A program made the position numbers and the translations under genes. Positions 20,093 through 32,849 of a DNA stretch of 64,000 nucleotides are shown here, piece by piece (positions within the stretch are counted from its first letter, which is position 1; every line of letters starts with the position of its first letter). The DNA is taken from contig CM070562.1 in the NCBI GenBank assembly GCA_036346405.1, positions 76,651,482-76,715,481 of the forward strand. The letters are read 5' to 3'. The DNA comes from Phyllostachys edulis. Lineage: Eukaryota; Streptophyta; Magnoliopsida; Poales; Poaceae. The notes beneath the pieces are model-generated. The model was not told the DNA's origin, searched no databases, and saw only the letters and a program-made list of their open reading frames with translations.

Positions 20093-20560
20093 ATTTAATA
20101 AATTCGATTGGGATAATTGTGTGGGAATAAATGTTATATTTTGTAGGTAATACATTTAGCAAATTATGTTGTAGGATGTTATTTTTTTGGAAATAAAAGG
20201 ATGGTGACAAGGTTGGTTGGTCCGTTTGTTATTTTCGTAGAATCTTAAGGGTACAAAATTTGTCAAACTCGTAATAACATTTTGTGATCATCGTATGTTG
20301 TTGTAGTGCGCTAAATTTCTGAAGATTTTTATGAAGACAATAGAGGTAACAATGATTTGTAAGTACGGAGGTAAGCGATATTGCGATGTGACAGGAAATT
20401 CATATACGGTGGAAAATTTTGGAGAAATGGTGCGACGATAACAACACGACAGTTGATCTGACAAGAGGTTACATGGCAAGCAGGCTAACGAACCAAGGAC
20501 AGTACATGCATGCCTTTAGGGAATTAGAAATACATGGGACATATAGACGAAGAGGGTCGG
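20093..20560. other. AT-rich stretch, nothing firm
   Basis: No gene recognised. A short plus-strand frame near 20350 reads ICKYGGKRYCDV, which recalls the N-terminus of MULE transposases, but it is too short to call. Confidence 0.3.
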
Positions 20561-20574
20561 ACTACTGCGTGGAC

Positions 20575-21378
20575 CGGTGCCATTTGCCCTTCCTTATGAG
20601 CTCGAGCACCCTCGTCCCGATAGGAGCTGGAACAACTTGGCGGGGGCTGAACTGGTGCATCACCCTGTGCATCGTGTAGTCCTCGACGAACACGTCGAAG
20701 ATGAGCTTTTTTCTGCGTCTGCCAGTACGCCTAGTCGCACCAGCACAGTGAAGACAGCCCCCGGGGAGCACGGTCCTCCGTCTCCTGATCAGAGTACGGC
20801 TCCCAGCGCACGTCATCAACGGTGAGGCGGTCCAGCTACTCCACGAAGTGCTCGTACACATGTGTGACCTGCACGTGTACATATTGTGCATGCGAGCCAG
20901 AACAGTGGTTATAAAGGATGACCCATAATACGATTGAAGTAAGGATAGAGGGAAGTACGTACCCGTCTACGACACTAAAGGGACCCTACGGTCGGTCGGT
21001 CCACCGCGTCCCCATGGTACATGTCCGCGCCGTACGGACTAGAGTCTACCAGCATGAGCCGTCCGATGGAGAAGCGCTCGAATGACCACAGCTGCAGCAG
21101 GAGGGGACAGTCTGTGAGGATAGATGTCGGCTTCGTCCTACAACACGCATCACACATGCTGTGGTATGTCGCGGTAAGTACGACTGATCTGCTGCTCCTC
21201 GCCGCCGGCGATGGCCCTCGCGTACCCTACGAGGCGGGTGTCGTCGGAGTCACCGTGACTGCTGGTAAATATTACCCAGCTGAAGAGCCACAGTAGGTAC
21301 GCCTCGAGGTGCCGCAACACCTGGTCATCGGTGGGCTCCGGGACCATCCACTCAACCCACGCACCATCCGGGACCAGC
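20575..21378 (-). pseudogene. plant mobile domain (PMD, MAIL/PP7-long-form type) protein, broken
   Basis: On the minus strand, pieces in different frames appear in the order expected for a PMD protein. They are LRHLEAYLLWLFSWVIF with VGYARAIAGG (about 21340-21190), CPLLLQLWSFERFSIGR (about 21110-21060), VDDVRWEPYSDQETED with APRGLSSLC (about 20820-20750) and FDVFVEDYTMHRVMHQFSPR (about 20700-20640). Stops and frameshifts lie between them. PMD proteins are transposon-derived; many copies travel with Mutator-like elements, while a few (MAIL1, MAIN) are host genes for silencing. This copy is dead. At 21378 it meets, head to head, the gag of a gypsy element on the other strand. Confidence 0.7.
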
Positions 21379-21380
21379 AG

Positions 21381-22780
21381 ATGGAAGAGCACAACCAACA
21401 GATGGAGAAATTGACCTTGGCTATCAACGCATTGGTGGTTCAAGCTACTCAGAAGAACCCGGACACTAGAGAACCCTCAGATCGATTCTCAAGCTACAGA
21501 GGTAACTATGAGCCTCATTGCACCCCTCCAATTGTTAACTCATCTCCGGCCAGTATAGTTAGATCTATCGGGTTATTCATGCATGACGGGGGAATGCCAT
21601 CAGGCTTCACTCAGAGTAGTATGCCATTTAGTGCTGCTAGAGTTACAGAGAAGGCGAGTGCTAGTAGAAATCTGGGCATAGAAGGATTGGGTTCATCTCC
21701 AGTAATTCCTGTGTTGATGAGTGCACAAGTTCCACCATTATTACCACATCCAATGGGTTAGAATGGTCAAGGGTATAACATACACTTTGGTAATATACCC
21801 TGTCCTATACAAGTGGGAACAGGCATGCCAACTTGGGCCACTAGAGTCACTAGTTCACCTACTTTTCAAGATTTTCCTCAAATGGAATTAGAAGATCGCA
21901 GTGGGTACATGGGTAACCGAGGAAATCAAGATAACTTCAATCTCAGATCCTTTGCCATAGGGCCAAAACTGGATTGTCCTGAATTCAATGGGGGATAATG
22001 TTGATGCTTGGATCAAGAAATCCAACAAGTATTTTGAAATAGCTAAAGTTCCATGGAACCAGAGGGTGGAGATAGCTGTGTTGTACTTGGTAAATAAAGC
22101 AGAGATTTCGTGGGCAGGCTCTGGCATCAATATGGATAGTTTATCTTGGCATCAATTTTGTATAATGATAGGGAAAAGATTCTCTAATCAGTCTGTATAT
22201 GATGTTGTGGCTTCATTTCACTCATTAAAGCAACATTCATCAGTGTCCAGTTACATTGACAAGTTTGAAGAAGCCATGGCTCTAGTAAGAAGAGATAATC
22301 CACATCTACCCGACTAGTATTACATAAGAAGCTTTGTGGCAGGATTGAGAGAGTACATCCAAAGTCATTCGCAATTACAGAACCCATTAGCACTGAGTGA
22401 TGCTTATTGGGTGGCAAGAAGGCTTGAACAATCTAACCCATTCAGGAAGACACAGCCTAGTGCTTCAAGGGAGAACATCATGGGCAATCAGAGTTGGTAT
22501 AACAGCAGGAATGCTAATAACCACAGGACTGGGGACATTGAACAGAAGGGAAATATAGGAAGGAACCAGACTGGAATTAATAATACTAAGAATGAAGGAA
22601 AATGTTTTAGATGCAATGAAAAATGGTATCCAGGCCATAAAAATGATTGCAAGATGAACAAGCAAGTAAGGGCTATGATAACCCAGGAGGAAGAAGAGAA
22701 GGAAAAAGAGACTGCATGTGAAGAAGAAGTGATAGAACCTGAGTCTGACCAGAGGAGGGAGGCAGATCAAGAAGAATAAG
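21381..22780 (+). pseudogene. gypsy (chromovirus) gag with zinc knuckle, broken
   Basis: The capsid-like part (21985-22317) has VDAWIKKSNKYFEIAKVP, FCIMIGKRFSNQS and SSYIDKFEEAMALV. After a stop it continues with GLREYIQSHSQLQNP (22336-22440). The zinc knuckle CFRCNEKWYPGHKNDC is at about 22603-22650, followed by an acidic EEEEKEKE tail. Stops at about 21760, 21998 and 22317 divide it. Confidence 0.8.
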
Positions 22781-22800
22781 ATTCTCCATTTCAATTATCA

Positions 22801-24008
22801 ATGCATGCGGTGCATGGTACCAGTTTTGGGAACCAGACATTCACACTCTTGATTCAGTTGGGCAGAGCTAAGGGCACTGCTTTGGTAGATAGTGGAAGTA
22901 GTGTCAGTTTCATAAACACTAACATAGCTCTCAAAGCTGCTTGCCACATCCAGAATAACCCAGCTGTAAGGGTTGTTGTTGCTAATGGGGATACCTTATG
23001 GAGCAATGCTTAGTGCAAGGATTGCAAATATACTATACAAGGTAAAGAGTTCTCTGATACCTTCCGGATACTGGACTTAAAAGGATATGATTTCATTTTG
23101 GGGGTAGACTGGATTTACTTACATAGTCCCATTAGGCTGAACCTCAAAACAAGAGAATTGAGTATCACTTATTTGGGTCAATCGAGAGTAACCTTAAGGA
23201 TGAGACCTTTCCATCAAGAAATTGTTTTGTACTACTTGAGAAATTACAAAAGCTGATGAAGAAGGGAGTTGTAGGAGCTGTGGTTTATGTATGTAACTAC
23301 AGTCTGGATCAGCAGAAGATCAACACCACCATTCCAGGAATCATTGCAGGCATACTTCAGAAGTTTCAGAGAGTGTTTGAGGACCCTAAAGAATTACCTC
23401 CCCAGAGAGGTTGTGATCATGCTATTCCTCTCAAGAATGAAGAGAAGATTGTGAATCAAAGACCATATATGTTACCTTAGCATCAAAAGAATGCTATGGA
23501 GGGCATCATTGAACAGTTGTTGAATTCAAATGTTATTAGACCTAGTGTTAGTCCCTTCTCATCTCTTGCAATATTAGTTAAGAAGAAAGATGGGAACGGG
23601 AGGATGTGTGTGGATTATCGATAGCTTAATAGTAACACAATAAAAAAAATACCCTATCCCTATCATAGAGGATTTGCTGGATGAATTGCATGGGGCTTGC
23701 ATTTTTTTTTCAAAAATTGATCTGAAATCTAGATATCACCAAGTAAGAATGAAGAAGGAAGATGTGAAGAAAACTGCTTTCAGCACTTATTTAGGACACT
23801 ATGAATTCATGGTGATGCCTTTCGGGTTGACTAATGCCCCAGCAACCTTTCAGGCATTGATGAATGACTTACTGGCACCATTTTTTTAGAAGGTTTGCCT
23901 TAGTTTTTTTAATGACATATTGGTGTACAGCAGATCAGTGGAGGAACATGTGCAGCATTTAACCCTGGTGCCGGAGGCTCTCCTGAAGCATAATATCTTT
24001 TTCCAGAA
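22801..24008 (+). pseudogene. gypsy (chromovirus) protease and N-terminal reverse transcriptase
   Basis: The aspartic protease motif ALVDSGSSVSFI is at about 22889-22925, followed after a stop by YDFILGVDWI. Reverse transcriptase landmarks are RPYMLP, IRPSVSPFSSLAILVKKKDG, RMCVDYR and MPFGLTNAPATFQALMNDL. The catalytic box region near 23910 reads FNDILVYS in the conserved frame (usually IDDILVYS), preceded by a stop. The frame is cut at 24008 by the nested gypsy element, and the target duplication CAGAA/TAGAA marks the join. Confidence 0.8.
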
Positions 24009-26879
24009 TGTAACATCCCAATTTTCTGGGCTTTCTGAACATTTTCGAAAATAAATAACCATTTGGCTTGTTCATTTGCTAAAGGTTAACTTGAGATTTT
24101 AGAAATTAAAAGCCATTTAATATGAATTAATCCAACTTCAACTAACCCAAAGTTTGGTTTATTTTGAGTCTGTTGGAGTTTTTTGGTATTGAAATCCCTT
24201 TTCTCTATTCGCTCCTTTTTCTCCCTCAGTCATCTCCCTCAGTCCAGACCTCCCTCTCGTTTGGACCTCCCCCTCTGTCCAAGACCTCCGGGTGGTATTG
24301 AGAGACCTTCAGGTGGTCCTAGGAGACCTCCCGGGTGGTCCTGGAGCTGGTCACGACCACCCCTCTGGTCACGACCCCCCTTTGGTCACGACCACCCCTC
24401 TGGTCACAACCTCTTCTTTGGTCACGACCTCCCCTTTGGTTGAACCACCCTCTCGAGTTTTGACTAGCCCCGCCTGTCAGCCCTGCTCACCTTCTTCTTC
24501 CTCTCGTCGCGTCCATCACGACGAAAAGTCTTCAGCAAGATTAAATGTCGTTGTGTCGTATTAAATGTTGTCGCTTCTGTAGTACCCGTTCCCCCTCTTA
24601 TCTCCTCCCCTACCTGCCCCCATCTCCTCGTTTATCTACCCTTGATCACGTGCGCTTCTGAGTCTCTCAGCGACTCTCCCCGTCTCCCCTGGCTATAAAA
24701 GCCCGAGTAGCCCTCTTTCATCTCCTTTTTCCTCACCCAACTCTCTTGCCTCGCCCAGTTTCACCATGCTTGAAGTTTTGCCACCGTCCGCTGGAGCTTG
24801 CGCCGTCGCCTCCCTGTCGCCAAGGAGTCCACTGAAGACACGCCATCGTCTCCTCATCGCCAAGGAGCCCGCTGGAGCCTGCGTCGTCTTCGACCACCTC
24901 GCTACCGAAGGATTCACCGGAGCGCCCGTGTCGTTCGCCGTCCTCCTCCTGTCTTCTCTAGTCTCTCTCTCTCTCTCTCTCTCTCCTGGTGAGTATCTCC
25001 GTGCCCTGTTCTCCTTTTACTCTCACGACCTCGTCGCGTAGTGTAGTAGTGTATCCCTCTTTTGACCACGTTGAGTAGTCGTACCTCTTTTATATTCTTC
25101 GTATGACCATGTTGAGTAGTCGTACCCTTCGTTGGACCTAAGGACCTCCCTTGACCTCCTCAGGACCTCCCTCGACCACCCTCTCAGTTGGACCTCCTCC
25201 CGAGAGCCCGTTCCTAATTCATCTATTTCAGTGCCTTTCTTTTGGTTCTAGTTTGGTAGTTTTTGATTTTTATTTGGATTTGTTATATTTATTTGGCTCT
25301 TTTCGCACGTGTAGATTCCAGCCTCTCTGAAGATTTCTTGGACCTGACGACCTCTACCGAAGCTTCTCAACTCTTCAACGAAGGCAAGTCGTAGACCTTT
25401 GATTATGTCTTACCCAGTTTGTAAAATTATATTATTTTATACCAACATGCATGGCTAATTGTATAAAAATAGTTTGGAAAATAGCTAAATACCTACTCGA
25501 CAGTATGGCTCCTTGAATACTCGTGATTGACATGTTGACATGTACCATTGGACACTATATGTTGGGTAATCTTAGTTGGATATTTTTGAGATACCAACAT
25601 GGGTACGTATATTGCTTAGACATGCTTTAGTTATGCGATGTCTCTCGATCACTTGATTCCATGATGATAAACTTGACTAAGTGAATATGGAATTGTGGCA
25701 TGTGTTGCCGCTAATAAAATTTGTTGTGCCATGACTATGGTAGTCATTTGGCTGGGTTGAATCCAAAATGTTTTATACTCGGGCAAGTGATTGTGCAGTA
25801 AAGAGGGTGCAGGAAGCACACTGGGATGTGGACGTCTCGCCAGAGTAGTCACTAAGGACTTAACCTTGTAATCCATTGACCTGGGCCATACCGTGCAACC
25901 ACAAGTTCATTATGGGGTGGACCTGGCCAAATAACTAGTAATGTTTTGATTCGGTTCTGTTTTGGTGAAAGTGTGAAACCTGGGATAGACATTCACACTT
26001 GGCGCAAGAGGGGGCCTGGAAGGCGAATCCTTAGCGAGCGGAACTGAGTCAAAACGGAGCTTTGTAAAGGCCTTGTCATGTGCTCTAGCCTACTTACCTA
26101 AGGTAGTGAGCAGGGGCATCGACGGATGCCAAACAAATTAGAGAATTCGTGTCTTGTGGGTAAAGCTGTACAACCTCTGCAGAGTGTAAAACTATTCGAA
26201 TAGCCGTGTCCCCGGTTATATACAATGCTTGGTGATTTCGTGCAAGGGGTAGACTTTCTCAAAAAATGTTGACAGGTGTTCATGAGTGGTTTGGGAAGTG
26301 AATTGGGTGTTCACGAGTCGTTTCAAAGAAACTTGATTACTTATGTATTAATCTTTCAACTTGCACTTTGCAATCTACTTACTATATTTCCAGTCAATTC
26401 CGCTTGCTGCAAAGTAACTATAAAGCTATCATTGTCAAGCCTAGCATGAATACTATTTGCATATATTTTCCTACGACTTGCTGAGTACATTCAAAGTATT
26501 CACGGCTTTATGTCCTCTGGTTGATCAGTCGATGAAGAGAACCCAGGGAGCTCCGAGCTCTTTGAAGAGGAGTTCTTCGAAGACCATGCGAGCTAGGAGA
26601 CGTCTTCCACTCGATTGCCTGTGGGCATGTCGAATGGCTTTCACGAGAGTTTTGTTTTCCCCTGCGAGTTCTTTTGTTGTAAGCTCTGCATGGCAACTCT
26701 GTAAACACCTTGACCATAAGGTCTTTTGCTTCTATTAATATTAATTTGTCTACTTCTTCTATAGTTTGTTGTGTGGATTTGATCTCACCTATGTTGCAAC
26801 TGTGCAGACTAGCTACTGATCATGGGACTAGTTCAGAATGCACAGAGGGTCTCGGGGTTACTTACCCGGGGTCCCGACA
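24009..26879 (+). repeat. 5-prime LTR of the nested gypsy element
   Basis: Starts TGTAACATCCC and ends GGTCCCGACA just before the primer site. It contains GGTCACGACC-type short repeats (24340-24440), a TATAAAA box (24694-24700) and a CT microsatellite (24961-24984). It is near identical to the 3-prime LTR in the part that both keep. Confidence 0.9.
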
Positions 26880-26883
26880 GCGG

Positions 26884-26895
26884 TGGTATCAGAGC
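26884..26895 (+). other. primer-binding site, initiator tRNA-Met
   Basis: TGGTATCAGAGC lies 4 bp after the 5-prime LTR and is complementary to the 3-prime end of plant initiator tRNA-Met, the usual primer of this group. Confidence 0.9.
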
Positions 26896-27402
26896 CAAGT
26901 TGACTGTAGGACGTAACCTTAGTTAGCCTGATCGTTTTAGTCAAGAGTTTCAAAATTTATCTTATAAATCAAACCAACAGAGTAACATGAGTAGTTATTC
27001 CTCTCTCATCTTATTCTAATATCTTCTCACCTCATTCTTAGATTCTTACACCTTATCCCATCTGAAACTTTGTTTCCAAATTTAAATAGATCCCTCTCAT
27101 CTCAGTAATCTCAATAGGACCGGACTTTGCTTTAAGTCGACCACCCAGATAAGTTAGGTTAGAGGTGCTTTAGCAGAGCTGTCCTTCTTAGTTCCAGTAT
27201 CGTTTAGTCCGGTAAATAGGATCTTCTATTTGAGTTTTGTTGCCTCTTAATAGCTCTCCGGCTATTTGCTCTTTGGGTTTAACCGGCTTTTCCCAGTTAG
27301 GTTGTTCTATCTTTCTCCCTTGTTCTCGCTCACCTCTGTGCTTTTCACTCTTACCTAGTGTGTTTTCTTCTCCTCATCTATTAAGCCTGGGAAGATTTGT
27401 GC

Positions 27403-28359
27403 AGATGGTTCAGACCCACAACCTGGTAAGTCAAAATGAGCCAGTGGATCCCTTTGCACAGCCACCACCTCCTCCGGCAGCCCCCCAAGATCAGGGTACG
27501 GGTTAGTTCATGGCAACCCAGACGCAGCTGATGAATGCAATGATGTAAAACATGAACCAGATGATGACTCAACAAAATCAGACCGCTGCCGCTCTTCTCG
27601 CAATGCTGAACCAGAACAACCAAGCAGCTGCCATGCCACCACCGCCACCACCAGTTATCCCATAGTCAAGACTAGCAGAATTCATGAGGACTCGTCCACC
27701 TACATTCTCCAGCTCCTCCTAGCCATTGGACGCAGATGACTGGTTGCGCTCTACCGAAAAGAAGCTTACCATCACCTGGTGTGACGACCGTGAAAAGGTC
27801 CTGTATGCTGCACACCAGCTGGAAGGCATCGCCGCGGAATGGTGGGAGAGTTATTATACCGTCCATGAAAACCACAAGAACATCACTTGGGCTGAATTTT
27901 CAGAAACTTTCCGCCATTCTCACATTCCTGATGGAAAGGTGGAAATAAAGAATAATGAGTTCCGTGAGCTACAACAAAAAAAACACGTTAGTGGGTGAAT
28001 ACCTCAACAAGTTCACTCAACTCTTTCGTTATGCTCCAGAGGATATTGCCACAGATGATGCACGTCAGAAGCGTTTTAAGCAAGGGCTCAACCCTAGCTT
28101 GAAGGTTCAAGTTGTTGGCAACGACTATATGGATTTCCAGCATCTTGTAAACAAAGCTATGCTGATAGAAGAGTCTCGTCGCGAGCTTGCAGAATTTCAT
28201 AAAAGGAAGATGGTACAGCATGGTGCTCATCAAGGTCATCCGCAGAGATCCAGGACGAATGCGCAACCCCCTGCCCGCTTTGCTCCTCCTGTTGCTTCCA
28301 GGACCCCTGCAACAACACCTCGCCCGGTTACTCCAGGTTTTCGCAGTCCCAGCAACAAC
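27403..28359 (+). pseudogene. nested gypsy gag, N-terminal part, broken
   Basis: It begins MVQTHNLVSQNEP and contains a Pro-run (PPPPPP), EFMRTRPPTF, the capsid signature ADDWLRSTEKKLTITWCDD with AAHQLEGIAAEWW, AEFSETFRHSHIPDG and GLNPSLKVQVVGNDYMDF. Stops occur near 27505, 27547, 27662 and 27720, with a frameshift near 27985 in an A-run. It aligns closely with the minus-strand gag at 57044-58063, so the two elements are related. It is cut at 28359 by the copia solo LTR. Confidence 0.85.
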
Positions 28360-30089
28360 TGTTGGAAATATGCCCTAGAGGCAATCATAGAGATGATTAT
28401 ATTTCATTATGTTCATAATATTGGATAATATGATATCTTGTTCCTAGAATAATATTGTTAATATTTATTATCAAGTATGTGACTTGATTGTGAAACTCTA
28501 TATTTCTGCAATAATTATTCTTATACAATCCCTGGTCGGAAACATATGAGGACACATATGAATAGACTAGCATATGTATTGGTTGATGACTATGTTTCAC
28601 GGGTCACGGATATGGAGATATCAAACCAATAATATTGACACATGTTAGAGAACATGATGTTGGATTAGGCCCACCTTGAGACACTATTGAGATTATTATG
28701 ATTCTATGTGTCATTAGTTGGTCTCAAGCAATGATGATGCATAATCTTTAGACCTGAGATCAACATGATTTCCTACATGTGTAATAGCACTCTTAGGGTT
28801 GCCAAACGCTACACCGTAACTGGGCAGTTATAAAGGTAGTTTTCAGGTATGCCATGAAACATGCAGAGGAATGTGACTGGTCAAATATGGGATTTGCCCC
28901 TCCTAACATAACAGGAGAAATGTCTCTGGGCCCCTCGTTGTAGTCGGATAAAGAAAGTGCATAGCCATGCCACTAGTAGTTGAAGTGTTCACCACGTAAA
29001 GTTATCTCGACATCGATCGAGAAAGTATTGAATACCCATGGATGACACAACATCTCACCGAGTTCAACCGGACATCATGAGGAAAAGGGAGTATACACGA
29101 GTAGGTCGCTTAGTTCGACGAAGCATGATCGTCGTATGGAGATACGAGTGGTTGTAGACTAGTCGAACGTAATCACAGAGTGGTCGTAATCGTCGTAAGG
29201 AGTTACGAATCGTCGTGACCAAATACTGAACTAGTCGTATGGAGATAAGACACGGTCGTAAGTGATGAGGACTGGTCGAGATCGGTCGAACGTAATCACG
29301 AGCGATCGCCAGAATTCGATCGTAAGGAGTTACGAACTAGTCGTGACCAAATACGAACTGGTCGTATAGAGATAAGACCTGGTCGTAAGTGATGAGGACC
29401 TGGTCGTAGATCATATTGCATCAAGGTTCGTTCGATATAATTTATGTGTATTCAGGAATCGCTATGTTCTACTAGGAACCGCTACGACTCGTGGTCGAAA
29501 AGGGTTTCCGAGTCACAATCGATTACACATGAACCTACAGGGTCACACACTTAACGGGTTGGAACAAACCAGTATGGATACGATTCGTCAAATGTGTTCG
29601 GATAGGATCCGTCACGAGCACTATATAAGGACATGCATGAGGCTATTGGGCATCACAAGTTTTACTCCACCGAAACCCTAGCCGCCATCTTCCTGAGAGC
29701 TCTGCCGTGCGACTTGGTGCTAGTACACTAACATATGGTTGTTCCTCCCCTGGACGTGTGGATACCGTAGAGGCGCTACTGCGACTGTTGCGCTTGAGGA
29801 CGATCCGCGATCTTCACAAGGAACTGCAGACGTTGCTGGAGGAGACAATCGACTCACGAGTACACTGGACAATCGACTACGACCACTGCATCGACTTGCT
29901 CGACGCTGGATGATCGACTACGACCACTACATCGACGCGCTCTACGTTGGACCAGGCTGCTCCAACCCTTCTTCCGCTGCTCTGCGCGTCTGGTGGTAAC
30001 GATCTGTGATCATCTACTTGCTTGGCTTCCTGGATTGCGTGGTAGAAATTTTTTGTTTGTTGCTATCGTAGCCTACCCGTGACCCAACA
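28360..30089 (+). mobile_element. solo LTR of an Angela/BARE-type copia element, with target duplication
   Basis: A 1,730-bp sequence from TGTTGGAAATATGCCC to GACCCAACA, flanked by a perfect 5-bp duplication ACAAC (28355-28359 and 30090-30094). There is no internal element sequence, so it arose by LTR-LTR recombination. Its intact ends define the family of the element at 2963-10962. It has a TATATAA box at 29622-29628 and CGTCGTA/TGGTCGTA motif repeats at 29100-29420. Confidence 0.93.
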
Positions 30090-30094
30090 ACAAC

Positions 30095-31579
30095 AACCAG
30101 CAGTCAAGAAACAACAATTATGCCACAGGGATCATCTGTTTCAACTGTCGGCCATTGGGACATTACGCTAGCTATTGTCCCTTGAAGCAAGGTCCATCAC
30201 ATGTTAGATTCAACTTGGGAGCTACTCCAACTAGAACCCCCATTACAGGAGCAGGACGTGGAGCCCCTCAGACTCTAGTTGCACCAACCAAGACCCCTCA
30301 GCCTTTTGGGAGAGGGCGTGTGAACCATGTAACAATAGAGGAAGCCCGGACAGCCTCGGACGTCATGCTGGGTAAGTTCCTAGTAAATTCAGCACCTGCT
30401 ACTGTTTTGTTTGATTATGGAGCTTCGTATTCATTTGTTTCTCGGATTTTTGCTGCAAAGCATCAGTTGAAGGTTTCAACTCTTAAAACCGCCTTGTTGG
30501 TTCAATCCCCCGGTTTGGAGTTAAGTACGAACCAGGGTTGTCCACAAGTTAAGATGATCATAGAAGTGGTAGAATTTCTAGCCAACCTGATCATCATCGA
30601 CACCAAGTCCTTAGATGCGATTTTGGGAATGGATTGGCTTACTGATTACCAAGCAATTTTGGATTGTGGTGAAAGAAGCATCACCTTGGTCAGTCCAGTT
30701 GGGATTAAAGTAAAATTTGAAGCCTCCTCGAAGAAGCATGAAGAAGCAATAGTTTGCAGTGTCAAGGCTGTATCTTTGGAAGATGTGCCAGTGGTTAGTA
30801 AGTTCCCAGATGTCCTTCCGGATGAGTTACCTGGAATGCCACCAGATAGAGACTTAGATTTTGTCATCAACCTAGTTCCTAGAACTGCACCAATTTCCAA
30901 GAGACCCTACCGTCTGCCTGTTGACGACTTGGTCGAGCTAAAGAAGCAGATCGAGGAGATGCAAGCTAAAAGTTTTGTCAAACCAAGTTCTTCACCTTGG
31001 GGAGCCCCAATGATCTTTGTTGCAAAGAAGGACGGTACCCAGCGGATGTGTGTGGATTATCGCTCACTCAACGAAGTCACTATCAAGAACAAGTACCCTC
31101 TACCCAGAATTGATGATTTGTTCGACCAGCTGAAGGGAGCCGGAGTGTTCTCCAAGATAGAATTGAGGTCAAGATACTATCAGTTGAAGATTCGCCAAGA
31201 GGATACCCCCAAGACAGCTTTCTCAACCCGTTATGGACTGTACGAGTACACGATCATATCTTTTGGATTGACCAATGCCCCTGCTTACTTTATGAATTTG
31301 ATGAATAAAGTATTCATGGAGTATTTGGATAAGTTTGTCATTGTATTTATTGACGATATTCTAGTATACTCTAACAGTGAAGAAGAGCATGAAGAGTACC
31401 TACGCTTAGTCCTGAACAAGCTTAGAGATCATCAACTCTATGCTAAATTCGATAAGTGTGAGATTTGGATGAAGGAAGTCACCTTTTTGGAACACGTCTT
31501 GTCTGCAGAAGGAGTCACCGTCAATCCTAGCAAAGTCAAGGATATGCTCAATTGGGAGTCATCCAAGTCAGTGCCTTAG
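30095..31579 (+). pseudogene. nested gypsy gag end, protease and reverse transcriptase
   Basis: Gag resumes with the zinc knuckle CFNCRPLGHYASYC (about 30139-30180). The open frame 30155-31579 then runs for 474 codons. The protease site reads LFDYGASYSF, with Tyr in place of Ser in the usual DSGA. Reverse transcriptase motifs are KKDGTQRMCVDYRSLNEVT, FGLTNAPAYFMNLMN and the intact catalytic box FIDDILVYS. It ends at a stop (31577-31579) in VPIRSFLG-type sequence where related elements continue. The frame is long for a dead element, which suggests moderate age. Confidence 0.88.
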
Positions 31580-32249
31580 ATCAGAAGTTTCCTTGGAATG
31601 GCAGGTTACTACCGCAGATTTATAGAAGGATTCTCCAAAATAGCAAGACCCTTCACTCAGTTGCTGAAGAAGGAAAAGAAGTATGCTTGGACGCCAGAAT
31701 GTGAGCAGAGTTTTCAAGAGTTAAAGAAGCGTCTGACCACCACTCAAGTGCTGATCTTGCCTGATGTTCGAAAGGACTTTGAGATTTTCTGTGACGCCTC
31801 ACGTCAAGGTCTCGGTTGTGTCCTAATTCAAGAAAAGAAGGTAGTAGCTTACGCTTCCCATCAGTTAAAGCCTCATGAGGCCAATTACCGCACTCATGAC
31901 TTAGAATTGATTGTCGTAGTGCATGCTTTGAAGATATGGTGCCATTACCTCATTGGTAATCACTGTAAAGTCTACACTGACCATAAAAGCTTGAAGTATA
32001 TTTTCACTCAAGATGATCTTAATATGAGGCAAAGAAGATGGTTGGAATTAATTAAAGATTACAATTTGGGAATCCATTACCATCTAGGAAAGGCTAATTT
32101 TGTAGCCGATGCTTTAAGTAGGAAGGTCTACTACAATACTATGATGATCAAGGAAAGTCAGCCAGCACTACACGAAGAATTTCAGAAGCTCAAGCTAGAA
32201 TTGGTTGAAGAAGGTTACCTAGCTGCTCTGGAAATGCAACCAACTCTCC
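31580..32249 (+). pseudogene. nested gypsy RNase H, fused to LTR sequence
   Basis: The frame from 31598 starts MAGYYRRFIEGFSKIA. RNase H residues are in FEIFCDASRQGLGCVLIQ, YRTHDLELIVVVHALK, YTDHKSLKYIF and FVADALSRK. After EMQPTL (about 32249) the same frame runs into LTR sequence (HPSGHDHPSGHDLPFG), which marks the deletion joint. No integrase remains. Confidence 0.87.
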
Positions 32250-32791
32250 ACCCCTCTGGTCATGACCACCCCTCTGGTCACGACCTCCCCTTTGGTTGGA
32301 CCACCATCTCGAGTTTTGACTAGCCCCGCCTGTCAGCCATGCTCACCTTCTTCTTCCTCCCGCCGCGTCACTACTAACGCAAAAGTCTTCGCGCATTAAA
32401 TGTCGTTGTGTCGCATTAAATGTTGTCGCTTCTGTAGTACATGTTCCTCCTCTTGTCTCGTCTCCTGCCTGCCCCCATCTCCTCCTTCACCTGCCCTTGA
32501 TCACGTGCGCTTCCGAGTCTCTCAGCGACTCTCCCTGTCTCCCTTGGCTATAAAAGCCTGAACAGCCATCTTTCCTCTCCTTTATCCTCACCCAACTCTC
32601 TTGCTCTCGCCCAGTTTCATTGTGCTTGAAGTTTCACCACCGTCCGCTGGAGCCTGCGCCGTCGTCTCCCTATCGCCAAGGAGTCCACCGAAGCCGCGTC
32701 GTCGCCTCCTCGTCGCGAAGGAGCCCGCGCCATCTTTGACCACCTCCCTGCCGAAGGATTCACCGGAGCGTCCGTGCCATTCGTTGTCCTC

Positions 32792-32849
<58 letters not shown>

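Noticed and set aside
20340..20420. MULE transposase-like start (ICKYGGKRYCDV)
   Set aside because: Only about 20 residues before stops. It is too short to distinguish from chance.
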